Counted from the stretch's first letter, positions 16,973 through 25,773 are shown. The stretch is 51,883 nucleotides of DNA from Streptomyces zagrosensis (GCF_014203645.1 NZ_JACHJL010000033.1:1-51883); one strand, 5' to 3'. Notes: generated by a model not told the origin, from the sequence alone. Made by a program: numbers and translations.

Positions 16973-16996
16973 GGGGTCCACCACTTGGTGGACCCC
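16973..16996. promoter_or_regulatory. Perfect 24-bp dyad upstream of the MMPL gene
   Basis: Arms GGGGTCCACCA (16973-16983) and TGGTGGACCCC (16986-16996) are exact inverted complements with a 2-bp centre, 48 bp upstream of the transporter start. Size and position fit a dimeric regulator's operator. It could bind the neighbouring response regulator or an unlinked repressor. Confidence 0.65.
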
Positions 16997-17007
16997 GCCC
17001 GCGCGAC

Positions 17008-17215
17008 GGTCCTGCGGGGCGGTGACGCACGGCGGCCCCTCACCCCCACCGGTCCGGTCGGACGGCGACGCACGGCGGCCCCTCACTCGACGGCCCGGCC
17101 GAACGGTGGCGCGCGGCGACCCCACCCAGAGGGCCCGGCGGGGCAGCACACGGCGGCCCCTCACCCCACCGGTCCGGTCGGACGGCGACGCATGGCTGCC
17201 CCACCCCACCCGCAT
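17008..17215. repeat. Degenerate ~40-bp tandem repeats
   Basis: About five imperfect copies of a unit starting GGTCCGGTCGGACGGCGACG and running into GGCGGCCCCTCACCC fill 17008-17215, in the gap between the transporter and the GH3 gene. Apart from these, the 24-bp dyad and the promoter at 17354, the 16926-17456 gap holds no gene. Confidence 0.6.
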
Positions 17216-17353
17216 CACCCCCGGGCACCACGCCCGCCACCCCCACCACCCCCATCACCCTGGCATCCGCCCCCGCCTCACCGCGTGCGCTCCCCCGCCC
17301 CAAGCCCCCACCCTGACCTCCCATTTCCCAGCAAACCCCCGCACACCCGTTCC

Positions 17354-17383
17354 TTGACACCCCTGATTGGTACAGGCCAATAT
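17354..17383 (+). promoter_or_regulatory. Promoter with DasR-like operator for the GH3 gene
   Basis: TTGACA (17354-17359) and CAATAT (17378-17383) are spaced 18 bp. Between them lies ATTGGTACAGGCCAAT (17366-17381), an inverted repeat matching 11 of 16 positions of the DasR consensus (ACTGGTCTAGACCACT). DasR represses N-acetylglucosamine and chitin genes in Streptomyces, which suits an N-acetylhexosaminidase gene. Confidence 0.55.
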
Positions 17384-17456
17384 CCGTCTCGTCTGCTCTA
17401 CGTCGCCACGGCCGTCCGAAACCGTCGGCCCGCACCCGCCCCTCGGAGGTCTCTTC

Positions 17457-18971
17457 ATGGCAAGCAGCAGCCATCCGAAACTCACCGCGCTGGCCAACTC
17501 CGTGCTTCAGCCGGGGTTCGTCGGTACCACCGCGCCGGACTGGGTGCGCCGCCGGATCGCCGATGGGCTCGCCTCCGTCGTGCTGTTCGGCCGCAACATC
17601 GACCACCCCGAGCAGGTCGCCACCCTCACCGCTTCGCTGCGCGCCGAGAACCCCGAGCTGATCGTCGCCATCGACGAGGAGGCCGGCGATGTCACCCGCA
17701 TCGATGTGCGCAGCGGAGCCTCCTGGCCCGGCAACCTCGCGCTCGGCACCATCGATGACACCGACCTCACCGAACAGGTGGCGCGCGACATCGGCCGCGC
17801 GCTGCGCGACATCGGCGTCTCGCTGGACTACGCGCCCAGCGCCGATGTGAACTCCAACCCGATGAACCCCGTCATCGGCGTGCGCTCCTTCGGCGCGCAC
17901 ACCGACCTCGTTTCCCGTCACACCGCCGCCTGGGTACGCGGCCTCCAGTCCGCCGGCGTCGCCGCGTGCGCCAAGCACTTCCCCGGCCATGGCGACACCA
18001 ATATCGACTCACACCACGGCCTGCCCCAGGTCACCGCCGATGCAGAAACGATCGCGCGGGTGTCCCTGCCGCCGTTCACCGCCGCCATCGAGGCAGGCGT
18101 GCGTACGGTCATGACCGCCCACATGCTCATCCCGGCCTACGACAGCGAACTACCCGCGACGCTCAGCCCGCGGATCATTCAGGACGTGCTCCGCGACACG
18201 CTCGGCTTCACCGGCCTGGTGGTCACGGACGGCATCGAGATGGGCGCCGTATCCGACCTGTACGGCATCACCGGCGCCACCGTGAGAGCGGTCGCCGCGG
18301 GCGCCGACGCGGTGTGCGTCGGCGGTGAGAGCGCCAAGGAGTCCACCACCGATGACCTCGCATCCGCCCTGGTGAACGCGGTGCTCGATGGCACCCTGCC
18401 CGAGGAGCGGTTGGCCGACGCCGCCTCGCGGGTCCAGGCGTTCGCCGCCTGGTCGAGTGAGTTGGCACGGCAGGCCGGCACCGAGACGGACGCGCCCGAC
18501 ATCGGGTTGATCGCGGCCCGCCGCGCGGTACGGGTACGCAGGCAGCCGGGCGCCGCCGCCGAACTTCCGCTGGTGGGCGCCCCGCACGTCGTCGAGCTGT
18601 CCCCGACGATGAGCCTGGCGATAGACGGCACGACGCCCTGGGGCGTGGCCGACCCGCTGCGCGCGCTTCGCCCGAAGACCACCTCGGTTCGTATCACCGA
18701 GTCCGAACTCGCTGCCGCGAGCGATCTCCTTGACCGGGCGGCGCTCGCGCCGGCGGCCGGCAAGGAGTTGGTCATCGTCGTGCGCGACGCGGCCCGGCAC
18801 GGCTGGATGTCGCAGGCGCTGGCCGGCCTGGTGCGCCGCCGCCCGGACGCGCTGGTGGTCGAGATGGGCGTCCCTGCGGGCGACCACATCGGGGCGGTCC
18901 ACTTGACCACCTACGGCGCCACCCGCGTCTCCGGGATCGCCGTCGCCGAGGTGCTCACCGGAGTGGCCTGA
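17457..18971 (+). CDS. Glycoside hydrolase family 3 beta-N-acetylhexosaminidase (NagZ-like)
   Basis: 504 aa from ATG 17457, with GGAGG seven bases ahead. The catalytic barrel contains the NagZ-type loop KHFPGHGDTNIDSHHGLP, whose His-Asp pair acts as acid/base, and the nucleophile aspartate in VVTDGIEMGAV. No signal peptide is visible, so it should act in the cytoplasm on imported GlcNAc or muropeptide fragments, releasing beta-linked N-acetylglucosamine. The C-terminal ~150 residues form a second alpha/beta domain. The DasR-like site in its promoter ties it to aminosugar signalling. A strong hairpin ends the transcript. Confidence 0.88.
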   Translation: MASSSHPKLTALANSVLQPGFVGTTAPDWVRRRIADGLASVVLFGRNIDHPEQVATLTASLRAENPELIVAIDEEAGDVTRIDVRSGASWPGNLALGTIDDTDLTEQVARDIGRALRDIGVSLDYAPSADVNSNPMNPVIGVRSFGAHTDLVSRHTAAWVRGLQSAGVAACAKHFPGHGDTNIDSHHGLPQVTADAETIARVSLPPFTAAIEAGVRTVMTAHMLIPAYDSELPATLSPRIIQDVLRDTLGFTGLVVTDGIEMGAVSDLYGITGATVRAVAAGADAVCVGGESAKESTTDDLASALVNAVLDGTLPEERLADAASRVQAFAAWSSELARQAGTETDAPDIGLIAARRAVRVRRQPGAAAELPLVGAPHVVELSPTMSLAIDGTTPWGVADPLRALRPKTTSVRITESELAAASDLLDRAALAPAAGKELVIVVRDAARHGWMSQALAGLVRRRPDALVVEMGVPAGDHIGAVHLTTYGATRVSGIAVAEVLTGVA

Positions 18972-19018
18972 GCGGCCGGGGCGGCCGGCTACGGGCCGCC
19001 ATTCGCCCACGCCCCAGC

Positions 19019-19055
19019 GCCGTACCGCGGGCCGCAATCCGGTCCGCGGTACGGC
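19019..19055 (+). terminator. Intrinsic-type terminator hairpin after the GH3 gene
   Basis: Arms 19019-19033 and 19041-19055 (GCCGTACCGCGGGCC against GGTCCGCGGTACGGC) pair at all 15 positions with one G-U, around a 7-base loop. It begins 47 bp after the GH3 stop. There is no U-run, as is usual in Streptomyces. Confidence 0.75.
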
Positions 19056-19078
19056 ATGTGCCCGCCGCAAGACGGGGG

Positions 19079-19108
19079 TTGACACCCAAAGTTGGTCTAG
19101 TCCATCTT
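19079..19108 (+). promoter_or_regulatory. Promoter-like element with a strong DasR-type site
   Basis: TTGACA (19079-19084) is followed by TTGGTCTAGTCCAT, whose core TGGTCTAGTCCA matches the DasR core TGGTCTAGACCA at 11 of 12 positions, and then CATCTT as a possible -10 (19103-19108). It points toward the dioxygenase operon about 690 bp downstream. No convincing gene lies between (19109-19795), so it is either an orphan site, a remnant of a lost chitinase-type promoter, or the operon's distal promoter. Confidence 0.5.
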
Positions 19109-19795
19109 AAGGGGACAGCGCATTCGGCACAGTGGACAAGCCGGCATGGCTCCGCGCCGGAACAGCGCGCCAACTGGCCGGCACGCCACGCCCACCGCGG
19201 GTTCTCGCTCACCTGGGGCGGGCGCCGAGTGCGACGAAGTGAGAGGTAAGGAGACTCGGCCCTGACGTCACGGCGAACAACGACCTCCACGACCATCATG
19301 CGCGGCACCGTACTTGCACCCTGGCCGCCTGCCGAGTCCCCCACTTCTCGCGACGTTCCGCCGCGGATTCCACGACGCAAGGATCACGGTTCATGACCCA
19401 CGCACCGCGATCCGTCGCCACAACCCGCAGGCAATGACACCTCCATTGCCCGTACGAACTCGCGCGCGGCTCCGCAGCCTGCCCCCCGGTCTCTCCCTGG
19501 GCGTTCCCCTCACAGCGCACCGTCGCGGTACGACCAGCACCCCCCGTCCGTAGCTCCCCGCTCCGGATCGGATCACAGCCCGGCGCACCCCCGACGAGCC
19601 CGCGCTCACCTGGCTGAACACATCCCCTAGCGAGTGTCACACCGGCCCCACGCCTGGCCGCTGAACAGCGACGTTCACAGCCGGCGACGAAACCGCCGGC
19701 GCCCCCTCACGCCACCTCCGCGCACGGCACCGACGTGCCTGTACCGCGAGGGCTCAGCCGACCCTCCCAGCACACCCACGCTCTGGAGACATTGC

Positions 19796-20827
19796 ATGCC
19801 CACGCCCGACGGATATCTCTACCGAGCCGCTTCGGAAAGGCCCTACTTCAGTGCGGACGGCGATACGTATCTGGCGCAGACACCGCTGAGGGACATCGAC
19901 AAGACACAGCCACTGCGCGTGCTGTCCAAGGACGACCTCGCCTTTTGGCAGACGTACGGATACGTCGTGGTCAAAGAGGCGATCCCCGCCGCCGCCGCGC
20001 AGCGCCTGCTGGACTTCGCCTGGGATTTCCAAGGGCTCGACCCGGGCCGCCCGGACACCTGGTACACCGAGCGCACCTTTCCCACGGACCTGGAACGCGA
20101 CCTGTACATCTACGGTTTCGTGGAGGCGTACCACCACCAGTTGATCTGGGACAGCCGGCAGACCCAGCGGGTCTATGACGCCTTCGTGGACGTGTGGGAC
20201 TGCCAAGAGCTGTGGGTGACGTTGGACCGGCTCAACCTCAACCCGCCGAACGTACGCAACCGCGACCGCGCCCTGATCGCCCCCACCGAAGAGGGGTTCG
20301 ACATCGAACTCCATTGGGACGTGGACTCCACGCTCAGCGTGCTGCCGCAGCGGGTCCAAGGCATCATCGCCCTCCACGACACCCAGCCGGAACTGGGCGG
20401 CTTCCAATGCTCGCCCGAGCTGTTCCGCCAGTTCGACCAGTGGAAGGTCACCCAGCCCGCGGACCGGGACCCGATCCGGCCCACGGCCGACCGAGCCGAG
20501 TTCCCCGTGGTCAGGCCCGAACTGTCGGCCGGTGACTTGCTGTTGTGGAACGGCATGCTGGCGCACGGCGTCGCGCCCAACTCGTCGAAGGACGGCGTCC
20601 GCTCGGTCCAGTACCTGTCGATGATGCCCGCGCTCGAAGAGCACCACGAGCTACGCACCTCCCGCGTCGATTCCTGGCGCCACCTGAGCACGCCGGACTG
20701 GAACGCGACGCTGGTCGGTGACGCCACGCGGCACGAATCTCTCCGTTACGAGACGGCCACGCTCAACGACCTGGGCGAACGCCTCCTCGGCCACACGTCC
20801 TGGCACGGGACAGCAGCCCCTCGGTGA
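19796..20827 (+). CDS. Phytanoyl-CoA dioxygenase (PhyH)-family Fe(II)/2-oxoglutarate oxygenase
   Basis: 343 aa from ATG 19796, with GGAG eight bases upstream. The double-stranded beta-helix oxygenase is recognisable from the HxD iron ligands (IELHWDVDSTLS), the distal histidine in LLLWNGMLAHGVAPNSS, and the 2-oxoglutarate-binding arginine in GVRSVQYLSMM. The opening LSKDDLAFWQTYGYVVVKEAI is typical of PhyH proteins. Enzymes of this type hydroxylate amino acids or natural-product intermediates. It is the first gene of a five-gene operon with a decarboxylase and exporter, so an amino-acid or amine substrate is plausible but unproven. Confidence 0.82.
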   Translation: MPTPDGYLYRAASERPYFSADGDTYLAQTPLRDIDKTQPLRVLSKDDLAFWQTYGYVVVKEAIPAAAAQRLLDFAWDFQGLDPGRPDTWYTERTFPTDLERDLYIYGFVEAYHHQLIWDSRQTQRVYDAFVDVWDCQELWVTLDRLNLNPPNVRNRDRALIAPTEEGFDIELHWDVDSTLSVLPQRVQGIIALHDTQPELGGFQCSPELFRQFDQWKVTQPADRDPIRPTADRAEFPVVRPELSAGDLLLWNGMLAHGVAPNSSKDGVRSVQYLSMMPALEEHHELRTSRVDSWRHLSTPDWNATLVGDATRHESLRYETATLNDLGERLLGHTSWHGTAAPR

Positions 20828-20841
20828 ACCGGAGAACCGCA

Positions 20842-22152
20842 ATGCGCAGCATCTGTCTGACCCTGCCCACCAACAGGGCCTCCGCGCCCATGGTCGCGGC
20901 CATCTGCCAAGAGGCGGCCTACGCGGCCCACCACTTCGACGTCGAGGTGCACGTACTGATCCTGGACTCCGCCGCCCCCGACGCCTTCGCCGAGCACGCC
21001 CGAGCCCTGCGCGCGCAACCCGCAACGCCGCAGGTCCGCGTGCACCACCTGGGCGAGGACGCGCAGCGCACTCACCTCAAGGAGATCATCCACCGCGCCG
21101 GCCTCGCCAAGCCCGAGTTGCTGCTTGAGCTGATGCTCCCCGCCGACGTCTCGTACGGCGCCTGCACCAATCGGGCCTTCCTCATCGGCCGCGCACTGGG
21201 CTGCACCTCCGTCCACCGCCGCGACTCCGACAGCAGCTACCAGACATGGGACGGCGAGCCCGTCTACCCCATCCACCACGAGCTCACCTCGCTCGGCGAG
21301 CGCGCGGCCGATGCCGCCGCCCACGTCACCGAGGTCACACTCGATCCCGTACACGGCGACAAGCCGGTCGTCCTGGTGGGCAGCTCCTTCGTCGGCGAAC
21401 TGTCCGTGGACATCAGCGAGATACGGCAGCTCGACCCCGAGGTCTATTACGACATCGTCAGCCTGTGGGCGCCCACCACCTTCTCGCAGCAGCAGAAGCG
21501 GGAGCTGGTGGACGAGTCCTTCACGGGCGCCGGCACCGAACCGTTCACCGGCGACCACGCGCTGCTGACCCTCGTGGACCCCATGCGCCTGGACATGTGC
21601 AACATCAGCTTCCACCAGGTCCACGAGCACATACCGCTGCCACCCGCGACCAACACCATTGGCAGCGACTACTTCCTGATGCACCTGGTGTACGACGCCG
21701 CCCTGCCCGGCGTGCTGCACAACCGCAACATCGTGAACTTCTACACGCAGGAAAGAAGAACCGACGCCGGCTTCATGGCCTACCAACTGCGGTTCATCAA
21801 GTTCTTCCTGTCGATGCTGTACTTCAACGCCGTCTACGACGCCATGGCCAAGGCCGGCCCAGCGCTACTCAACGACGCACACCAGGTGCGTGCCGCACGC
21901 GTCAGCGACCTCGTATGGGAAAGCGCCCGCCTTGACCCGGCCGAAAACGTAGAACGGCTGGACATTGTGGAGCGCTCATACCGGCGGCTCGGCGGCCGGT
22001 ACGCGGCATTCGCCGACACTCTCGCACCGCGCCGGCACCAGTTGCTGGACGAAGCCCGGCAGGACATGGAGGACTTCGGGCGGCTCATCGAAGCATGGGG
22101 GCCGCTGATGCAAGCGAGCCAGTCCATGCGCATCCAACCGCTACACCGGTAG
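20842..22152 (+). CDS. Uncharacterised GT-A-like protein (possibly DUF6271 type)
   Basis: 436 aa. ATG 20842 is preferred over an overlapping GTG at 20824 because GGAG sits eight bases before it. The N-terminus (RSICLTLPTNRASAPMVAAI) and the stretch NRAFLIGRALGCTSVHRRDSDSSYQ resemble a nucleotide-sugar-binding GT-A fold, with DSD as the metal-binding DxD motif. The C-terminal half is helical and charged. I believe this corresponds to an actinobacterial family of unknown function (DUF6271), but cannot confirm the number. Position between an oxygenase and a decarboxylase suggests it modifies the same small molecule, perhaps by glycosyl transfer. Confidence 0.65.
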   Translation: MRSICLTLPTNRASAPMVAAICQEAAYAAHHFDVEVHVLILDSAAPDAFAEHARALRAQPATPQVRVHHLGEDAQRTHLKEIIHRAGLAKPELLLELMLPADVSYGACTNRAFLIGRALGCTSVHRRDSDSSYQTWDGEPVYPIHHELTSLGERAADAAAHVTEVTLDPVHGDKPVVLVGSSFVGELSVDISEIRQLDPEVYYDIVSLWAPTTFSQQQKRELVDESFTGAGTEPFTGDHALLTLVDPMRLDMCNISFHQVHEHIPLPPATNTIGSDYFLMHLVYDAALPGVLHNRNIVNFYTQERRTDAGFMAYQLRFIKFFLSMLYFNAVYDAMAKAGPALLNDAHQVRAARVSDLVWESARLDPAENVERLDIVERSYRRLGGRYAAFADTLAPRRHQLLDEARQDMEDFGRLIEAWGPLMQASQSMRIQPLHR

Positions 22153-22172
22153 CCGGACCCGGGGCATCCACC

Positions 22173-23462
22173 ATGTACGTCACCACCGCACTGCGCACAG
22201 CTTTGGCCGCAGCGACCGAAGACCAGATCGTCTTCGACCTCGCAGGCATAGCGGAGCGGCACGCCACGCTGCTGCGCGAACTGCCCGGCTTATCCGTACG
22301 GTTCGCCATGAAGGCCTGCCCCGTGGACGAGGTGCTCTGCACCCTCGCCCAACAGGGCGCCGGCTTCGACGCCGCGAGCCCCGCCGAAATCGCGCAGGCC
22401 ATCAGCGCCGGCGCGCCCATCGACACCATCCACTTCGGCAACACCATCAAGTCCGACCAGCACATCGCCGACGCGTACCGCCTCGGCGTACGGGACTTCG
22501 CCACCGACAGCATGGAGGACGTACGGGCCATCGCCCGCCACGCCCCCGGCGCCCGGGTGTTCTGCCGCCTTGCCACCGATGGCGAAGGCGCCCTGTGGGG
22601 CCTGAGCCGCAAGTTCGGCTGCACCCCATCGGACGCCGTACGCATCATGGCGGCGGCACGGGCGGCCGGCCTCACCCCAGCGGGCCTGTCCTTCCACGTC
22701 GGCTCCCAGCAGATGACGGCCGAAGCCTGGCGCAGCGCCATCGACCGCCTCGCTGGCGTGCTGACCGCGCTGGGCCGGCGGGGCATCCGGCTCGACCACA
22801 TCAACCTCGGCGGCGGGCTGCCCGCGCTCGGCTGCCTAGACCGGTACGGCCGGCGCCTCAACCCGCCGCTGGACAAGATCTTCGCCGTCATCCGCGAGGG
22901 CATGCAGCAGTTGCGGGCCATCGCGGGCACGCCGCTGGACTTCCTCATGGAGCCCGGGCGCCATCTGGTCGCCGACCACGGCGCGATCCGCGCCCACGTC
23001 GCCCGACTCTCCGCCCGTGAGCAACTGGGCGGCGAACGCGCGCACTGGCTCTACCTCAGTTGCGGCAAGTTCAACGGTCTGTACGAAATGGACGGGCTGC
23101 AATACCCGCTGGTCTTCCCCACACACAGCGGCGCGCACTACATACCGGCCGTCATCGCGGGCCCCACCTGCGACAGCGACGACGCCTACGGCCCCGGCCT
23201 GGTCCTCGTGCCGGAGGCCGCCGCATCGGGAGACCCGGTGTGGATCATGTCCTGCGGCGCCTACGCCACCAGCTACACCACCCAGGGCTTCAACGGCTTC
23301 AGCCCCCTTCCGTACACCTGGATAGACGGCGACCGCACCGGCCGCGGCGGCGCACCACTCACGGCGCAGCCAGCAGCACAGCCACCGGCACCGGCACCGG
23401 CACCAGCACAGCCACCGGCGCAGCAACTCGATGCCGCGGCCATAGCGGGGGGCCTGGCGTAA
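22173..23462 (+). CDS. Fold-III PLP-dependent decarboxylase (ornithine/lysine/DAP type)
   Basis: 429 aa from ATG 22173. The alanine-racemase-fold barrel carries the PLP lysine in VRFAMKACP, the stacking histidine in SFHVGSQQ, the phosphate loop NLGGGLP and EPGR. The second domain has the catalytic cysteine in PTCDSDDAYG and the dimer-site tyrosine in CGAYATSYTTQGFNGF. The family decarboxylates D-stereocentre or L-basic amino acids (ornithine, lysine, arginine, diaminopimelate); the exact substrate cannot be read from sequence. The tail is Pro/Ala/Gln-rich low complexity. Codon 40 is TTA (22290-22292), implying bldA-dependent translation as in many specialised-metabolite genes. It overlaps the next gene by one base. 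Confidence 0.85.
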   Translation: MYVTTALRTALAAATEDQIVFDLAGIAERHATLLRELPGLSVRFAMKACPVDEVLCTLAQQGAGFDAASPAEIAQAISAGAPIDTIHFGNTIKSDQHIADAYRLGVRDFATDSMEDVRAIARHAPGARVFCRLATDGEGALWGLSRKFGCTPSDAVRIMAAARAAGLTPAGLSFHVGSQQMTAEAWRSAIDRLAGVLTALGRRGIRLDHINLGGGLPALGCLDRYGRRLNPPLDKIFAVIREGMQQLRAIAGTPLDFLMEPGRHLVADHGAIRAHVARLSAREQLGGERAHWLYLSCGKFNGLYEMDGLQYPLVFPTHSGAHYIPAVIAGPTCDSDDAYGPGLVLVPEAAASGDPVWIMSCGAYATSYTTQGFNGFSPLPYTWIDGDRTGRGGAPLTAQPAAQPPAPAPAPAQPPAQQLDAAAIAGGLA

Positions 23463-24040
23463 TGCACGCTGACGTACGCATCCGACACCTCGCCGAAGGC
23501 GACTGGAGCGGCATCATCGCACTGGAAGCCGCCGCCTACGCCGCCATCGGGCTGTCCGAGGACGAGGCCACCCTGCGCTCGCGGGCGCAGGTCTCCCCCA
23601 GCACCTGCACGGTCCTCGACCAGGGCGGCCACGTCGTCGGCTACTGCCTGGCCCTGCCCTACCCGCCGTTCAGCGCCCCGGACTTGAGCCACCCGGAGCA
23701 CGCACCAAAGACCGCCGCCCCATCCCCCAACCTGCACCTACACGACCTGGTCATCGCCCCGGCCCTGCGCGGCCGTGGCCTGGCCCGGCGACTGCTGCGC
23801 CACCTCACCGCGACGGCACGAGCGACGGGCTACGAACAGTTCTCGCTCGTCTCCGTCGCGGGCAGCCAGGCGTTCTGGACCGCCCACGGCTACCGCCCAC
23901 ACCCGGAGATAGCAGTCCCCCACGGCTACGGAACGGACGCCGTCTACATGACCGCTCCGGTGCCGGCAGGGCGCTCCGAGACCGACAAGCCGCCCCCTAC
24001 CCCGCTCGCCGGGCCACCCCTGAAAGACGACGTGAACTGA
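23462..24040 (+). CDS. GNAT-family N-acetyltransferase
   Basis: 192 aa. ATG 23462 overlaps the decarboxylase stop (TAATG), showing translational coupling. The GNAT core is clear: beta-strand 4 and the acetyl-CoA loop in LHDLVIAPALRGRGLARRLLRHL (R-G-x-G-x-A pattern), then FSLVSVAGSQAFWTAHGYRP, the usual 'F-x-x-x-G-Y/F' end. It should acetylate an amine with acetyl-CoA, plausibly the product of the upstream decarboxylase, either as a pathway step or as self-protection. It overlaps the exporter gene by one base. Confidence 0.82.
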   Translation: MHADVRIRHLAEGDWSGIIALEAAAYAAIGLSEDEATLRSRAQVSPSTCTVLDQGGHVVGYCLALPYPPFSAPDLSHPEHAPKTAAPSPNLHLHDLVIAPALRGRGLARRLLRHLTATARATGYEQFSLVSVAGSQAFWTAHGYRPHPEIAVPHGYGTDAVYMTAPVPAGRSETDKPPPTPLAGPPLKDDVN

Positions 24041-25317
24041 TGAGCATGGTGGGTGCCCGCGACGACTTCCGTAGAACCCTGCTGGCGATCGCAGCGCTGT
24101 TTTGCGTGCTGGGCTTCCAGTACGCCACCTGGGCCTCGCGGCTCCCCGCAATCAAGGCGGACCTCGACCTGACCGAGGCCCAACTGGGCCTGCTCCTGAT
24201 GGCCGCGGGCGTCGGCGCGGCGGCGTCCTTCCCGCTGGTCGCCGTCCTGACCCGGCGCCTGGGCTCCAAGCGCCTAGCGATCTTCTCGGCCCTGTTCTTG
24301 GCCCTGGTCCTCCTTGGCCTGGCCGCCGCTCCCAACTACCCCATCGCCCTTGCCGTCATGTGCTGCGACGGCCTGGCGGTCGGCTGCCTGAACGTCGCCA
24401 TGAACGCACAAGGCGCGGCCCTGGAATCGCGCTACCAACGCACCGCCATGGCCAAGCTGCACGCCGTCTTCAGCGCCGGCTCCCTGGGCGCCGCGCTCCT
24501 GGCCTCCGGCATGAACGCGCTGACCTCATCCGTCACAGCACACTTCGCCGCGGGCACCGCCCTCATCATCCTGCTGGTCGCCGCAGCCCAACCGGGCCTC
24601 CTACCGGAGGAACACCCCGCGGACCAGGACACATCGCTCGTGGTCGAGGACCACCACACCCCCCAAGACGCGGATCACCCACAACAAGAAACCCAGAAAA
24701 AGCCCCGCGGCATGTCCCTGCCATCCCGGCTGACGCTGTGGATGGGGTGCGCCATGGCGTTCGGCACAGTGACCGAGGGCGCCATGAACGACTGGTCGGC
24801 GCTCTACCTCAAGGACGTAACCCACGCTTCCTCGCAGATCGCACCGCTTGGCATCGCCGTGGTCTCGGTCATGATGGTGCTGGCCCGCCTCTTCGCCGAC
24901 GGCTGGCGCGCCCGCTGGGGCGACGCCCGCGTCGTACGCACCGGAAGCATCCTGGCCGGCACGGGCCTGGCCATCGCCCTGCTCACCGGCGGCGTCGTCC
25001 CCGCCCTGATCGGCTTCGCCTGCGTGGGCCTGGGCATAGCGGCGGTCACCCCCTGCATCTACGTAGCCGCGGCCCGCCAAGGCCCCCAAGCCCTGGCCCT
25101 GGTCGCCGCCACCGGCACCACGGGCCTGCTGGCCGGCCCACCCGTCATCGGCTTCATCGCCGGCGGCAGCAGCCTGACCTGGGGCATGGGCGCGGTAGCA
25201 GCCTCAGCAGCCCTGGTCGCCGTCTGCGCCACCCAAATTCGCTGGCCCAGCTTGGAGGAGGGGCATGGGGAGGGGGAGGCGGCTACCTCGAAGGAGCGCA
25301 GCGCAGAGGAGGTCTGA
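24040..25317 (+). CDS. MFS transporter, probable exporter of the operon product
   Basis: 425 aa with about twelve transmembrane helices and a charged central loop (about 190-225, rich in Asp/His/Gln). The loop after helix 2 contains LTRRLGSKRL, the major-facilitator cytoplasmic signature. Start ATG 24040 overlaps the acetyltransferase stop (TGATG), so the five genes 19796-25317 form one transcription unit. The overall look resembles YbjJ-like transporters. Placement at the operon end suggests export of the pathway product and resistance. A perfect hairpin follows at 25408. Confidence 0.85.
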   Translation: MSMVGARDDFRRTLLAIAALFCVLGFQYATWASRLPAIKADLDLTEAQLGLLLMAAGVGAAASFPLVAVLTRRLGSKRLAIFSALFLALVLLGLAAAPNYPIALAVMCCDGLAVGCLNVAMNAQGAALESRYQRTAMAKLHAVFSAGSLGAALLASGMNALTSSVTAHFAAGTALIILLVAAAQPGLLPEEHPADQDTSLVVEDHHTPQDADHPQQETQKKPRGMSLPSRLTLWMGCAMAFGTVTEGAMNDWSALYLKDVTHASSQIAPLGIAVVSVMMVLARLFADGWRARWGDARVVRTGSILAGTGLAIALLTGGVVPALIGFACVGLGIAAVTPCIYVAAARQGPQALALVAATGTTGLLAGPPVIGFIAGGSSLTWGMGAVAASAALVAVCATQIRWPSLEEGHGEGEAATSKERSAEEV

Positions 25318-25407
25318 GCTGAGCTGACGGTGAGCCGTCACGGCCCTCTCGCCTGGCCAGGGTCTACGCCTGCTGAGCCCGGGCGATCGTCCCCCAACGA
25401 CAACAGC

Positions 25408-25440
25408 GGCTCCCAAGACCACCATCAGGTCTTGGGAGCC
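25408..25440. terminator. Bidirectional terminator between exporter operon and tail locus
   Basis: GGCTCCCAAGACC and GGTCTTGGGAGCC pair perfectly over 13 bp around a 7-base loop. It lies between the convergent exporter gene and the last minus-strand gene of the tail locus, so it can serve both. Confidence 0.8.
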
Positions 25441-25512
25441 GCCGCCATGCACGGGCTCAAAATAAACCAACAACATGTCGTCAAAAACGGCTCGGGCCTC
25501 TTCCTCGAGGCA

Positions 25513-25773
25513 TCAGCCGCCCAACGTGCCGTAGACAGCGATCGCCAGGGCCAGCAGCCCCGTCAGAGCGGCAACCGAAGGCAGCGGCCAGCGGAAGCGT
25601 TCCAAGGCATCGATGCGGTTCTCGTGTTCGCTCAGGATCTTGTCGGTCTGGTCGGCGCGTTGCAGGAGCAGCGCGAGGTCGCCGCGGGTGGTGGCGAAGC
25701 CCACGTCGACCGAGCGGCGCAGGCGCTCCAGTTCGAGAGCCACGCCCAGCCCGCCTTGGGAGTCGGTCGTCAC
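25513..25773 (-). CDS. Small coiled-coil and membrane protein, probable lysis accessory
   Basis: 86 aa. A polar N-terminal helix with heptad character (LELERLRRSVDVGFATTRGD and onward to HENRIDALERF) is followed by a single transmembrane helix (VAALTGLLALAIAVYGTL) and a two-glycine end. This topology is that of XhlA-like or spanin/holin accessory proteins at the end of phage lysis cassettes. Its ATG overlaps the holin stop by four bases. It is the last gene of the tail locus. Confidence 0.6.
   Translation of the reverse strand: MTTDSQGGLGVALELERLRRSVDVGFATTRGDLALLLQRADQTDKILSEHENRIDALERFRWPLPSVAALTGLLALAIAVYGTLGG

Noticed and set aside
17008..17215. Possible CRISPR array (regular repeats)
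   Set aside because: Units are degenerate and contiguous, with no unique spacers and no cas genes; ordinary tandem repeats.
19058..19795. Possible gene downstream of the DasR-like promoter
   Set aside because: Only short frames (14-64 codons) without ribosome sites or recognisable domains; left as non-coding.
25408..25440. Possible phage attachment site at the edge of the tail locus
   Set aside because: The sequence is a perfect hairpin without a matching copy at the other end of the locus, and no integrase or tRNA is present; better read as a terminator.
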